64,000 nucleotides of DNA from Tethya wilhelma (GCA_964030475.1 CAXIPT010000003.1:9525759-9589758), one strand, 5' to 3'. Positions 9,304 through 22,493 are shown, numbered from the stretch's first letter. Notes: generated by a model from the letters alone, not told the origin. Program-made: numbers and translations.

Positions 9304-12300
9304 ATGTGGATCAGAACTCTGTTGGTGTCAGTGGCCATGCTAGCCTCCTGCAGTAAGTTACTGATATTATAATATTATGTTCATGTGTAGCTAGACATCT
9401 GAGACATAATTTCACAAATTTCAAGGTGAAAGCCTGTGCATGCATATCTACAATACATTGTGCCATGTCTTTGCTTGTGAATGAGTAGTAGGTAGAGAAG
9501 AAGAAAAAAATAAAAAATTGAAAATTGAAAATAAATCCTTAAGTGTTTTCCTTTCAAGATTTTGCATGCTCTTTAGGTTCAAAGGTGTCAAGTCAATTAG
9601 CTCAAATTAACAGCTGTAACTGCTGCAAGCTGCTAAGCATTGCTATTTCACTAATGCACTCACTCTTAATTTGCATACAACTATCTGCTGTTCACCTAGC
9701 TAGTCACCTTGCCATCCATTAAAGATTTTTATATGGGCTCCATCAGGTCACCAGCACTAGACCACAAGTGCAACTCCTCAGAACTTAGACTGTTATGTGG
9801 TTGTGTAGTTGCACAATCATAGTAGCATATCTATGCCCCACCAGATGTACTTTGCTTTAGTTACTATACTTTTATATATACATTCAATGTTTGTGTAACT
9901 GTAGCTGTGTGAGACATTGCTTGTGCATTGATATATTATCAGAGTGCTATATAGGATGTAGTATCTTTTGATTAGGACTTCATTTTGTCAACATTACGTG
10001 ATGAAAGTAATCAATGACTGGGTACCGTATAGCTCCAAATTTTCGTGGTTCAAAAAGTTCGTGAAAAGTCTGTCTTTGCCGTTTTGAGCTAATTTTCGTG
10101 AATCACGATCTCTGAAATTATATTGCCGATATACGGTTTTCTAAATTTACGTGGAGAAAATTTTCATGATATACGGTCAAATCACGAAATTCACAAAAAT
10201 ATTGTACCACGAAAATTTGGAGCTATACGGTATCTTGTATCCTGTGGGTTGATGCTTTAGCTGCAGAAATATCAATAATTGACAAACCATTAAAGATAAC
10301 TTGCATAAATTGCTTGTATATGTGCATGTGACTATGCATACATCATTAGATGTATATAATGGTTTGTGTGTATGTAGACTTTGAGTGTTTATGTGTGAAT
10401 CCACCATACAATGTTGAATCCTGCTAACTCTACAAACTGTCCTTTCATGTACTCTGTCTCTGCCATGTATAGGGTGTCTCTGTAGTAGCTACTGTAAAAG
10501 GCAGTTGCATTCCATACCTGTATTGCCACAGATGGATTGTCTTACACATAGTAGTACATGCACAGAATGAATTGGGAGATTAAAATACTTGAGCTAAATA
10601 ATTGTATTCTTTTCCTCTCATGTATGACAGCCTCAAAGGTAAATTCAGAATTAGTGTTCATAAACAAAAAATATATATAATTTTTTGTTGTTTGTGAAGT
10701 CTGAAAAACTAGTATCTTTTGTATTGTCATATGTTATCAAAGTGTGCTCCCCTCTAATTCCCTACTTTCTTACTTTAATTTCCCCTCCACTCACTGCATT
10801 CAGATGCCACTGACCCACTCTCTCTGGATCCAGTATTCCATCACAAAATAGTTTCTATTCAAGAGAGCCACGCTAATCTATTTACAATAACTTTCAATCT
10901 GCCTGTTGGCAATCTTCTGTCAGCGGCTGTTTCTTTCGCTGGTTCAAATGCTGATCTCTTTACCGTGAATTCCACTGCAACTACCCTCAGTGTATCAGCA
11001 AGTCAACCACTTCGTGTTGGACGTTATACTTTGGAATTTTTTGTCATCATCACTGCTCCATTATATGGATATGCAGTAGTGGACGTCATTGCACAGCGTA
11101 AGTGCATGCATACTTCTGCACATCTGATTCTTTCACAAGTGTATACTCAGTTTGTACTTCTTGCTGTGGGCTTTGTGTAATGTCAAAGTCCCCCCCATTC
11201 TTCTAGCGAGCTTCACGATTCTTTATTCTACTCACTCCATGCAGCTGGTGAGGCCTGTGTTCTACAAGCCTTTGGTAGATGTGGCCAAGTCTGTCATGAG
11301 GACACAAGTGCTCAGTATGGCTACTCCTGTTCGTGTGAGGCAGGCTATGTGCTGCAGCTGGATGGACACACTTGCTTAGCAGCTGGTGAGTTGGTGTTGG
11401 AACCTTCGTCTATTATCTTAAGTATTTTTGGTTGAGAGGTAGCTAAAGTTGTTGAAGGTTACTGCATTATAAGATGGAAGTGGAAAAAAAAATCTTGAGA
11501 TCTAGCTGGGATTCGAACCCTAGGTCTTTTGAATATTAATCAAATGCTCTTACCGCTGCAGGAGCTATTAGAGTTTATAAGCATTGGAGTATGCATGCAT
11601 GTACTTTAAATAACTCTATACATTTCTTATACGTTTTTTGTAGTTAATTGCTCTAGTTACCACTGGGCTATTAGGCATTGGAGCATGCATTCTTGTACTT
11701 CCTTTCCTTTGTTAAATGACATCCCCACTTGCTGTTATTTTAGGTGTGTGTTATTAATTGCCCACTATTTATGTATCTTCTTATACACTGGGTTAGTCTC
11801 TAGTGTATTTACACACCCAAACTGCATGGAATGGCATACACACATACATACATACATACACTCCTTGTACTGTGTGCTTGTGGGCCACTAATGACAGCTG
11901 TTGAGGTACTTAGCTCTAATCCACATCCATAGCAACTGGGCTAACGCAATGTGCATACTTCCAGTGACCTGTAGACTAATGTTGGTATAGTCCTTATAAG
12001 TATCTCATTCTCAGTTCACTTTGAGCATCTTCTAGGGAAACATGTAAACACAAGACAATAGGAGATTTTAATTGTGAAGTGAGTATCTTTAGTAAAGTAA
12101 TCAGAGATAGGTTATAATACCGATATCATCAATTCACCTGAAGTACTACAACCTACACTGGTGACTTGGTAGCTGTAGTTCTGTTCTCTATTCTCTTTTT
12201 CAACAACTATTGACCAGCCATGTCAGTATTATTATGACTACAGATGTAACCAAAACAAGTCTATTGAGGTAGACCCTTTTTTCTGCTACTGACATGAGTT

Positions 12301-13265
12301 TTTCACAAAATACAATTTAATGTTTATTATTTTATTTCTCTTCTCAGACCCCCTACCCCTGCTCCTGTTGCATCATGGTAGTGGCATCACAGTGTTCAAC
12401 CCAGTCACAAGATCTGAGTCAGATTTCGCTACATCCCACTCTGTTGACGTCTTTGATGTCAGCATTGCTGAGCAGGTAATCGGTATTGAGTATGTGACAC
12501 ATTAGTGACATAGCATACCATGTTGAGAGTGTTATAAAAGCTCTGGAGTATTACTCCCTTCCTTTTGTGGACTGGAAAAGGAAATGTGTTTCCTTTTGTA
12601 TAACAATGCTACCGACTTCTAAACAAACCGAGCATGGTCATATTTTCTATGGCATTGCATGTGACTGCCTAATATATGGAGCCCTTTGAGCTTATAGGTT
12701 TGATTTGGTGCATTAGTTTCTGTTGCATGTTCTATCAAAAATGCAGTTATAATGACACATACGTTGCATGCCTGAATATGTTGTTGTTTTATTACAATAG
12801 ACAGCTGTGTAGCACTGTTTTAAACAGCCGTTTGTTTGTCTAAAATTCTTAACCCGAATACAGTATTAATGCTATTGTGAGAATTGAAATTCATGCAGTC
12901 GGTACCACACACACACACACACACACACACCNTGTGTGTGTGTGTGTGTGTGTGTCTATGTGTGTGGTAACTACCTGACTGCAGGGCATTGTTTAAAGTA
13001 TGCCTATAATTCGATTGTTACTCTTATAAATGTACATTGTTTTCTTGTTTCCAAAACATAGTAGAGACACTAAAGAGATTGACCACCGATAATACCTCTT
13101 TCAGTATCCCATTGTGGCACGCACACTCCCTTTTGATTGTATAATTAAGATAGAAAGTTGTGGTACTTGCAATAAACATGATACTTGTATAATAATAATC
13201 AGGTTTGAGTTTTGTAGGATCACGAGTTTTGTTGCTAGCTAAATGTTAAAAGGTACAGAAGCCTT

Positions 13266-13324
<59 letters not shown>

Positions 13325-15772
13325 ATACTTTTGATTATAGAATGTCTTTACAAATAGTTTGAAATTTGTCTTAGCTTATCTGATTATAATGATGTAATTG
13401 AATATTTTCTGGTAGACCAAAAACAATATGGCATGCTATTTGAAAATCTAATTAATTATGTGCTTTATGTACCCCTTATGATTATAGTGATAAAATTGAT
13501 GGCTGTCTTTTTTATTCTTAAATTCCACCATGTTTACTTTCAGTCGTCTCTTGTGGATTGAAGGAGTCCAATCAAGCTCCTCCATCATGACTTCATCTCT
13601 CACTGGCTCCAACAGAACCATCATTGCCAGTGGATTGAACACCCCTGTCGATGCTGCCGTTGACTCCATTACCCAGAAGGTCTACTGGCTCTTGGCCAAT
13701 GGCTCCCTTCAAGTCACTAGTGCTTCTGGCGGTGAAAGTATTCAAACTGTTTTCAGTTTCACTAGCACAAGTTTGTCCGGTGGAGTGACAGTGTTTGAAG
13801 CGTTTGTGTACGTATCGCTCAATGGGAGCAGTATACGTCGATTCAATACTCTGACTCTTGAAGGTATACTATAATAATAGGCTTCTACCAGAAGAGGTAC
13901 GAAATGAGTGCACCTTTGTTGAGCTAGCAAGTCGTTAGTTGCATTCCAATCATGTGACCCCAATACTTTACAATGAGAGCTGATATACTTTACAATGTGA
14001 TTTGACCACGTGCACTTACACTGTACTTGCCAGCTCAGCAAATTTAAGGCACTCTTGTGACCTCCTCTGGACTTCTATTACAGATTGTGTGACTATGTTT
14101 GTGTAGCTACAAATGGGCAAATTACTGCATACTTAGCTACTTAGCAACGAAAAATTATTTTGACAACTGTAACCATTCTTTATGGGAGTAGGGATGGTGA
14201 TGGTAGGTGGAGGTGAGGTGGGGGCTTTATTTGTGGAAAGTGGAAACCACTTCATATCCTATATGTGTCCTATGAGCAAGAACTGACTTTTTTTAGTCAT
14301 GTATACATGTATGCTACTTTAATTTGTACTCCAGTGTGTGTACATGTAGCTTGAAAAATAAATCCTGATCAGGCTCGTTTGAATCATTACTCTTTGTAGG
14401 TACGGGAGACATCTACTCTGTTGATCCATCCTCCTCAGTGTCAGGTATCCGTGGCGTCAAAGTACTTCATCCTCTTGTACAGCCCTCAGACATTTCTTGT
14501 AAGTGGCCGTGTAGGGTAACAAGAGTCTCTCTTGTATCTCAACATGTAGGCATTCCTGTGAACCTCTTGGAGTGTCTGTAGCTCTTCTTGTGTAGGTATT
14601 TGAGTAGATTGCATGGAGGGCTTGACAGTATTGTTAAAGTTCACTATCTTTTACTGTCCGGATTGAAAAATTCAATTGAAATTTTTTCCATTGAAAATTT
14701 AAACTTCAAAATTGAAAATCCAATTGAAATTTCAATGTAGACGATGAAACGGATTGAATTTTCAATGGAAATAATTGATTATCATACTGCCTCTGAGCAA
14801 GTTTGAAGGCTTAATTTTGTTTGACTAGATTTTTGTAGTGGCCAACATTTTGTATTGTGTCTATGGGACAGTCAGCCCATTCCTACTATACGTACTACCA
14901 TACGTATGATACTACTATATGTATGATCTATAATATTCTGACACCATACCATACATGCAGATGTTTCTGACTGTTCCCAATGTGAACACTCCTGTATCAT
15001 ATCGACTGATAGCATCATGTGCGATTGTAGAACTGGATTCATACTCTTACAAGATGGCTACTCTTGTGTTCCTAACCAAGGTGTGTATAATAATAAATAT
15101 ACCAATTGATACATACGTAAAGTAACTTGAGGTGGAGTTTTCAATGTGTATTGCAAAGGAGTTGGTTCAAAGCTTTGCATTATATTCTTTTCTGTAGCTT
15201 TTGAGTTGGTTGTCTCATCCTCTGTTATAAGTAGTCCTAACCCTGAGGCCAGAGGTCTTGTGTTCACGGCAAGCTTGGATGGGTTGCAGAATGATCAGAT
15301 TGTGGATTCTTCGTTTGGATTTAATCAGATGCCAATAACGGGTATGAGTGCACACAGTAATTCAATTGACAAATTATGTTGGCAACCTTTACCAGAAAAT
15401 GACATTCATGTAAAGTTAGTGTATGTCTGCGTAATTATTATGTGTACGTTCAATTATTATATTTTTGACAGGCCTTATTTATGGTCTGGAGTTTGACTTG
15501 GAGAATGAGGTGGTCTACTATGGTGATAGAAATGGGTTGTCCATTTGGAAAGTCTCTTTTAATCGTTTAACATCACAGCAAGATGATCGGACCCTGCTGG
15601 TCTCAAACGCAACAGTCTGGGCATTGTCTTACGACTGGATCAGCGGAGTGCTCTATTGGACGGATGATGTGTAAGTTTGAACTTAATGAAATTTTGGTAC
15701 CAAGAGGTTTATGTTTTATTTTGAGTCAATAGCTTTGACCAGTATATGCTCATGTCTGCATCACACACACAC

Positions 15773-15819
<47 letters not shown>

Positions 15820-18800
15820 ATTAGATACAATGCCATTGGTAGTACTCCTGTTTCAGGCACTCAATCTGGTGTGATCAGCTATCTACGTACCGACTTACAA
15901 GAACCTCGAGGAATTGCAGTTGACCCCTATTCCAGGTAAAATACAAAGTAGGCACATGCAAACCATGGGTGGAGCAAGGTTTGTTATTATGTGTGAAAAA
16001 TATACAGATCCATAGATACAGTATTCGGGTTAATAAAGAAAAACACAATCATGGTTGTTAACTTTTCTCTGTGAACACTCTCAAACAAGTTAATTATGCA
16101 AACATACTTCTGGACATCTCACATAGTGTTAGCTAGTACTATCAATGCTTACATTATGTATACACATAATACCTACATCAGGCTGTAATTTTCATTCTCA
16201 AACAAGATCAATATAGGCATACTTATACATCAGACAATAATAGTGAATGCTCTTTTCAAGCCTACATGAAACTTGCTCCACCTTAGATGATAGTGCATGA
16301 CTTAGATAGGGCTACTGTAGAATGGAGAGCAATGATATATAATTCCATGATTATCCATCCTGATATCAAGGGTCAACTTTATGCAATACTAGCTTCTTGA
16401 ATAGATCATGTGTATGAAGAGGAATCAGCTCCTCTGGTCTTGATAGTTTTAGTGCCACTGCAGTATTAGTTGTAATAGCAAAGTAAGAAGGAAGATCTCT
16501 ATATCCCTTCATTATTATAATTTATACTACTGGAGTCATAGTTTTAGAGTAGCTAGTCATCTTTGATACCCGAGCCATGCATAAATGCACTAATCCTGCA
16601 TGATACTCATTCTTTCCACCAATGGGTGCACCCTTCCATTAATGCCCATCAATGGTCTTCTGCTTTCTCCATTTATTGCCATGTAAATACCGTATAGCTG
16701 GAAATATTGACGGGGATTTTAATTTGACGGTTTGACGATCAAAGTCCAAATCGTCAAATTTAAATCCGCTAATATTTTGGGTGCCGTATATGAATGTATT
16801 ATGCTCACGCGCAAATCGTCAAATTTATTTCTGTGGAGCAAACCGTCAAATTTTTTGACTGTCAACATTTCCGGCTATACGGTATGTCTGGCTGATAAGT
16901 CTATGGTAGATCGAGTATTCATCATCACCATAATATTGAATAACACGCTGTGACAACTGAACTTCATGATAGCTATACCCTTCAAACCAATGCATGCAAT
17001 TATGTTTTGTATGTAGCTAATTCACACAGTTGAAATCAGTATATTATATAGTCTATCAAGTATATGGTAACACACACCCATACAAATTATTCGTCAAAAT
17101 TTATGATAATGCATATCCAAAGACTAATGGGCAACAGATAGCATTCATACCGTACTGGCGCGTTATTAGGCGCACTTCGCGTATAAGCGCACACTCGAAT
17201 ATAAGCGCATGCCTCGTTGTTGCTCTTGACACTTCATTGTTAAGCGCTATGATGATTTTCACTATTGACATAGGGAAAGGATCAGCTTCTAGACACGTAG
17301 ACAACACTTCACCCATAAAAAGAGTCCACATGCTCTTGTAGACAAGTTGTGCTCGAATAACGCTCTCCAAAAAATTCCGTTGCCTCCCTTTGAAACGTAG
17401 CTCACGTGGCAGTGTATCTCGTTATTACGCGCATTTCGCTGTTAAGCGCCTATTTTCTTCCTGTGGAAATATAAGCGTATGCGCTTAACAACGCGCCAGT
17501 ATGGTACACACACAGCTATCTGCACTGAGCCATGCAACAATGGTGGAACATGCATCAGTCCAGACGTGTGTATGTGCGAGGAAACATTTGCTGGACCTAC
17601 CTGTAACCAACGTAAGTTGTTGCAAATACGTAATTATTATATCAATGCAGTTTATGCTTTATTATTGTTTTACTCACTTTCTAAAGTTGTTTGCACTGAT
17701 ACGTTCTGCCTAAATGGAGGTACCTGTGTGGTCGACTTTGAAACAGAGTTATCTTGCAGGTAAGAGTCCATAGAGACTCTCTTTGTAGGATCCTATGTGT
17801 GTTGTGATTGTGCAAAATATATACACCCTCAATATCTATACAGATGCCCTTCTAATACCCGAGGTCAAAATTGTCAGATTGTAGATGACATCATCATCAT
17901 TATTCCAGGATCCAGTACTTCCAATTTAGGTGAGCTCACTTGCTGCTACATGTATAGCTAACAAGTAAATTAATTATGCATGCATGATGTGGAAAATTAA
18001 GAACTACTATACTCACGACAATACCTTGTGAAATTTGATATGATAGAAAGAAATTTTTTTTGCGGTTGTCAGCATAATAATTTTATTCCAAGAAGTGTGG
18101 CTCACTTGGCTCGTCACACTCCTTGCTTGTATATAAAATTATATTGCTAGATGCAATTCACTCAGTAAAAGGAATGATGTGCACTGCTACTTTCAGTACT
18201 TTGACCAGCAATGAAATTTTATTTGTAATTTCAAAAGTTAACAGAACGTCCCAGATGATCATTATCGATTTCCACCAATCAGTTAAAAAAATCATTATCT
18301 ATCTAGCTGAGTTTCATATACATGCTGTGGCAAAGAAGCAGACTCCTAGAAGAGAAAGTTCTCCCCTTGCTACACTTCTTTTTGAAAGATTGGTGGCTCT
18401 ATCACACTTCTTTGTTGGATACGGATACCACTGGTAAGCCTTGTCAACCATCTCAAAAACAGTCAGCCATACTTGTAGCACCTGTGATTCTATCTTAGGC
18501 TAGCACTATCTAAGCTAGGCACACTTTGCATTGTCCACAGTCCAGAGAAAAAGTAGACTTTTGGCTCAAGTTCACATACACTCCCGACCCACATCCAGAC
18601 AGATAGATAGACACACAAAACTTTGCTTATATAATATGTTATTTCAATCATGTATTCCAAGCAATAGGGGTGTGGAACATCATATGATGATTATTCAAGT
18701 AATAAATAAACTTATTCATAGTAATGGGGGGATTTTTTCATACTCACATGACAGATGCATGAGTTGATTAAGGAAGGTGGGTATTACCTAGTAGGTAAAT

Positions 18801-21253
18801 AGTTGAAACCCAACAACATTTTGAGCTGCTGAATTACTGTAGTGTCAAAATGTCAGGATTTGATGCTGGTGTAGGAATTCATCAATGTGTTCTCAACAAC
18901 ACAGTGCTACCACAAATCTATAATATACTTTACCCTGCTCTTCTGAAGCACACACAGGATGTCAGTAAAATTGGCATCTCTACAGTCGAGGTGGACATCC
19001 AAGCTCCACCAACAGTCAACCTGAGTCCATCTTCAGAAGCTGTTGCTCATATCACTGCTACCATTGAGGCCCTACACGATGCTAAGAAGGGTGATGAATC
19101 TCAGTTAGCTGCTGACCACAAGTCTGCAATGCTCAAGATTGCATCTTCTGCCACGTTCTCTGCCAATTTTCCTAAGGTGGCTGTGACCTTCAACTATGAA
19201 AATGGCTTGTCACCAACTAAGGTCTGCTGTTCCCTGGATGTCCATGCCGTGGTCACTGTGGATGGCTCTGACTCTGACATCACTGTGAAGATCCTTGGTG
19301 GAACTATTCATATTCCTAATGACACAGACATGGCAGATTTACTCAACAAAGCCGTTGTGCCATACCTGGTCGAGCATTTTAACACAAAAATTCTCGATTC
19401 GGTTAAAATCCCCACTCTGGAATATTGTTCGTTGAAAGTAACTACACCTCTACCAACGATACAGAATTCATATTTTGAAGCTTTTAGCCATCTTGGTTCT
19501 TCTCCTGCAACTGTTCCCGACTCGTTTCCGTGGCCTTCAGAGAATGGAATTTGCATTGCAGCTGATATATCTTTGCTAGAAGCTGCAGCTCGCCTCGAGT
19601 TCCCATTGGGACCTAAAAAGAGCTTTAACTGGAAAGACATTGTCTCCGGTGAGATAGAAGCACAAGTCAAGACGCCCGTGATCTCCAAAATAGAGGACAA
19701 TGGAAACATCAGTGCATCGATTGAGGTTGAAGTCGATTGCCAACTCACGTTGCACACTCATTCACCTCTTCACAATGTCTCATTTGGGCCCAAAGGATCG
19801 GTCACTCTGAATGCAACCCTTCATCCCTCAGTTCATGATGGTGAACTCCTGGTGGCCATTGAAGATGTCCCCAAGGTTCACTTTCACTTAGATTTTAGCG
19901 GTATCCCCAGCTGGGCAAACTTGATGCATGGTCCTATTGAGGAAGCTCTTTCTCTTGCTCTCAATGCTGTCCTCTTTCCTCTTGTCAGTGGAGCGCTGCA
20001 CGACGTCTCTATTCCTCTACATAAGATCCCCAGTATCCCTTTAAAGTTTGACGAGGGCAAGATTGACAAGAAGATTAACATCACAGATGTAGTACCCAGT
20101 GGTGTCAATGGATCCGTGCTTGTTGTTGTTGGTCAAGTACAAGTCTCAGACTGATCTCAATTAAACTGTTTCTTATTTTTCTGTAGCAGCTAGTATGATC
20201 GTAGGAAAAGTCAATATTAAATTTTAGTGACTTTGGTAGCAGTTAAAACAATTCATTGTGAATATCTTCCCTACACATATTAATTTTACTTTACAGAGAT
20301 GTTTGCAAATCAAACTTTTGTAGATAATTTTCTGGATCTTGATGATCTGTAAAAGTTTTACACTAGCTATACAGTGTACTAACTGCTGCTTATTTTTACC
20401 ATGTGCATCATACAAACAGGAACACAAGTAGGTGTACCAGTTGGTGTCATAATAGCATTGATCATTGCTCTGCTACTTGGTGGATTTGGAATCTTTTATT
20501 ATGTCAAGTAAGGGTCACTTAACTGCATATACTAGCTGATACGTGTCACAGTTGTATTTCTATTTTATGAGCTATGCATTCACTTTTTTTTTTTAAATTT
20601 TAATTGTCACTGCTTTAGGTGTATCCACTTGAGAAGACGAAAGCCTGGAGGAGCTGAGGTTGGTCCTCGACCTCATCATTCAGCATCTCGAATGGACCTC
20701 ATTGCGGTCAGTGTTAGTTATAAATAAATTATTTGAGTTCTATATTTGCCATCAGTGTAGGTTTCAAGTTGTGATTGAAGTCTCATGCTCATTCCCATAT
20801 GTATATCTTTTCTTTTACTGGTGTATGAACAAGGCTACATGTATCACCAATAGTCTATGCTTGTCTCATACATAGTACTATACAATGTATATCTAGCAAA
20901 CACTCGTGCCCGGTGATCCGTATAGTATAGCTTACATTATACACATCTTTGTTACTGCATGTCAGTATATATCTCTTATGGCCTATATATATCTGTGTAC
21001 AAATTATAGAGCTAGTGCTAGTGTTCACAGTATTTATATGCTCTTGATTTTGTAGGGCGAAGAGTTGCCGGAAGTCCAGCTAGAGATGGACAACCCTACT
21101 TATGATAGTGCTATACCGCCACCAGTGAAGATGGACAACCCTACTTATGATAGTGCTGTGCCACTACCAGTTCACTATGGCAGTACTGATATGGACACAA
21201 ATGGTGTACACCCATCCTCTGACAGTCCATATCATGCCTTTGAAGAGAGTTGA
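9304..21253 (+). CDS. LRP-like endocytic receptor, copy 1 (EGF, YWTD propellers, TM, two NPTY motifs)
   Basis: Exons: 9304-9352 (signal peptide WIRTLLVSVAMLASC; an in-frame ATG lies at 9280), 10804-11097 (cadherin-like beta domain), 11245-11385 (EGF), 12348-12475, 13544-13863 and 14400-14498 (YWTD propeller ending KVLHPLVQP), 14961-15080 (EGF), 15198-15341, 15472-15670 and 15825-15935 (second propeller; VLYWTDDV), 17516-17611 (EGF), 17687-17759 plus 17844-17929 (split EGF), 20420-20507 (TM helix VGVIIALIIALLLGGFGIFYY), 20619-20706 (basic juxtamembrane HLRRRK), 21056-21253 (tail with MDNPTYDSA twice). NPxY motifs recruit clathrin/PTB adaptors in LDLR-family receptors. As assembled, two junctions break frame: after 12475 (an exon present only in copy 2) and after 15935 (exons present only at 32431-33505). 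The gene may be defective or misassembled. Ligand unknown. Confidence 0.75.
10023..10232. mobile_element. Foldback element, TTTTCGTG/CACGAAAA type
   Basis: Perfect-looking ends TACCGTATAGCTCCAAATTT and the inverse AAATTTGGAGCTATACGGTA. Inside are GTTCGTGAAAA, AATTTTCGTGAATCACGA and CACGAAATTCAC words. It lies in receptor copy 1's first intron. Confidence 0.75.
11462..11580 (-). mobile_element. Candidate tRNA-derived SINE fragment
   Basis: On the minus strand a D-arm-like GCAGCGGTAAGAGC and a T-arm-like GGGTTCGAATCCC (Pol III box A and B positions) are followed by AGCTAGATCTCAAGATTTTTT. The acceptor stem does not pair well, so I do not call a functional tRNA. A related T-arm plus T-rich tail is at 48690-48770, and a tail fragment (AACTTGAGATCTATAGC) near 44850. 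Confidence 0.4.
12906..12952. repeat. (CA)n-N-(TG)n inverted microsatellite at an assembly join
   Basis: CA repeats run up to a single N (12932) and continue as TG repeats. The flanks (GCAGTCGGTACC and GGTAACTACCTGACTGC) are roughly inverted. It lies where receptor copy 1 lacks the exon that copy 2 has at 26514-26794, so the join may hide missing sequence. Confidence 0.6.
13268..13321. repeat. (CT)n microsatellite
   Basis: About 54 bp of uninterrupted CT in a receptor copy 1 intron, 220 bp before the acceptor of the 13544 exon. Confidence 0.9.
14655..14770. repeat. Word-rich TTGAAA/TTTCAA palindromic repeat
   Basis: An intronic stretch made largely of AATTGAAA, TTTCAATT and CAATTGAA words in both orientations, resembling a degenerate foldback element of the kind seen elsewhere in this window. 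Clear TACCGTATAGC ends were not found. Confidence 0.4.
15764..15818. repeat. (CA)n microsatellite next to a receptor splice acceptor
   Basis: A CA run ends at ACCATTAG, the acceptor of the 15825 exon. The left edge of the 1,688-bp identical block shared with 28975-30662 also lies here. Confidence 0.9.
16688..16883. mobile_element. Foldback element, GTCAAATT/AATTTGAC type
   Basis: Ends TACCGTATAGCTGGAAATATT and CATTTCCGGCTATACGGTA. The interior holds many TTTGACGGTTTGACGA and CGTCAAATT words. An identical copy is at 29844-30039. Confidence 0.75.
17148..17506. mobile_element. Foldback element, TAAGCGC/GCGCTTA type
   Basis: Ends TACCGTACTGGCGCGTTATT and AACAACGCGCCAGTATGGTA. The interior repeats GCGCA, TATAAGCGCA and TTAAGCGC in both orientations. 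An identical copy is at 30304-30662. Longer (359 bp) and GC-richer at its ends than the others. Confidence 0.7.
18850..20154 (+). CDS. Intronless 434-aa protein nested in a receptor intron, possibly BPI/LBP-like
   Basis: A single open exon from ATG 18850 to TGA 20152-20154, on the same strand as the host receptor and inside its 2.5-kb intron (17930-20419). The N-terminus (MSGFDAGVGIHQ) shows no signal peptide or membrane helix. The pattern of short beta-rich, amphipathic stretches, two similar halves, and a C-terminal half with a helix (EEALSLALNAVLFPLVSGAL) followed by DVSIPLHKIPSIPL reminds me of the BPI/LBP/CETP lipid-binding fold. That is a weak fold-level impression, not a family match. 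An intronless gene in an intron-rich region suggests retroposition. An ATTAAA lies just after the stop (about 20160). Confidence 0.6.
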   Translation: MSGFDAGVGIHQCVLNNTVLPQIYNILYPALLKHTQDVSKIGISTVEVDIQAPPTVNLSPSSEAVAHITATIEALHDAKKGDESQLAADHKSAMLKIASSATFSANFPKVAVTFNYENGLSPTKVCCSLDVHAVVTVDGSDSDITVKILGGTIHIPNDTDMADLLNKAVVPYLVEHFNTKILDSVKIPTLEYCSLKVTTPLPTIQNSYFEAFSHLGSSPATVPDSFPWPSENGICIAADISLLEAAARLEFPLGPKKSFNWKDIVSGEIEAQVKTPVISKIEDNGNISASIEVEVDCQLTLHTHSPLHNVSFGPKGSVTLNATLHPSVHDGELLVAIEDVPKVHFHLDFSGIPSWANLMHGPIEEALSLALNAVLFPLVSGALHDVSIPLHKIPSIPLKFDEGKIDKKINITDVVPSGVNGSVLVVVGQVQVSD

Positions 21254-21605
21254 TCTCTCTGTGTGTGAATCTGTATTTTTTTCCTTCTCCATTTTCTTCT
21301 TTTTGACATCTTAGTTTTCTTTTTTCTCCCGGGGCCTCTGCTCCTGCATGTGATCATTCTGTGAATTGATCTCAAAGATCATGTTGTGTGTTAATAATTT
21401 ATTGCAGTGTGTGTCTTGCTTTTGTGCTATTCAGTCACTTAATGTTTTTAAATTCACTTTGTTTGTGTGCATGTGTTCAAGAAATTTTTATTCAGTTAAC
21501 AGCTGATTTGCACCAAGTGGGTATGGGTCGTGTAGTTTACAAGTTTAGCTGTGCTTTAAATAGAAAATTAATGTGAAACCGATCGAGAGAAACAGCTAAC
21601 TCAGT

Positions 21606-22493
21606 ATGCCACTTACTGCAGAGCTTCAAGCACGTTTAGCCAAGCGAGGGCTCATAGGAAAAGAAAGATCTACTGATGATCCTTTAGCTAGTAAGTGATG
21701 GTTCTGCTATATATGGATTATAATTTGTGGAAGTCAGGCAGATAATTTAATAGATTATTCTGCCAAGTCCATGCAATTTGAGACCTATGTCCTCTAATAA
21801 TTTGTTTTCTTTACTGTTAAGTTATTATTATGTTGCTTTTGGATTGTTTTTGAACAGCGTCCCCTACTAGTGTGGATAAAACCACCAATTGTCCAAACAG
21901 ATCCAACCCATACCATGAGTGCACACCATACTGTGCTGAGAGATGGGGTAATGGCAAGAATAATAACACAAACAAGGTAAATACTATTATCTGTGTATCA
22001 TGTGTAGTGATCAGTGTGTGAATGTATTCTCTTGTGACTGTAGGATTCGTCAAAGCCAACGCTAATTTTGCCTGTAAACTGGAAGAGAGTGAGAGATGAC
22101 AAAACGTTAGTGTTGAAGATAAGAAACAGATAGCCAAACATCACAATCCTTATAGCCTATAGATATTTTGTTTTACTTTGACTGACAGAAATCACCCGTA
22201 CTTCTGGAACACCAAGACCAATGAGGTGTCATGGTACCCTCCCCCTGATTGTGAGTCCTAGTAGAGTTTGATTGTATGATGAAAAATTATTGTTTTGTTG
22301 CAAATGCATTTGAATAGCACAAATCTTGAATCCAAAGAGCAACGGTGAGGAGCAAAAAGAGGTATGTGAAGGTGTAAGTACTGTATGATTATAGTGTGTC
22401 AATGTGTGATAAGGAGAGACATTTCCATTTTTTTTTCATTGGAATGGTGTAGAGTTCGTACAATGTCATTAATAATTTGCATGACTCGGCATT

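Larger units (their letters stand above)
15819..17506. repeat. Long identical block, copy 1
   Basis: This segment (one YWTD exon, its donor and the following intron with two foldback elements) matches 28975-30662 at a constant offset of 13,156, with no difference that I found. It begins right after a CA microsatellite and ends exactly at the terminal TA of the 17148-17506 element. Confidence 0.85.

Noticed and set aside
11470..11560. Functional tRNA gene
   Set aside because: D-arm and T-arm-like sequences exist, but the acceptor stem does not pair and the anticodon arm is doubtful; a SINE fragment fits better.
16732..17370. Open frames in both directions (also at 29888-30526)
   Set aside because: They lie in or across the foldback elements and reflect their repeated words.
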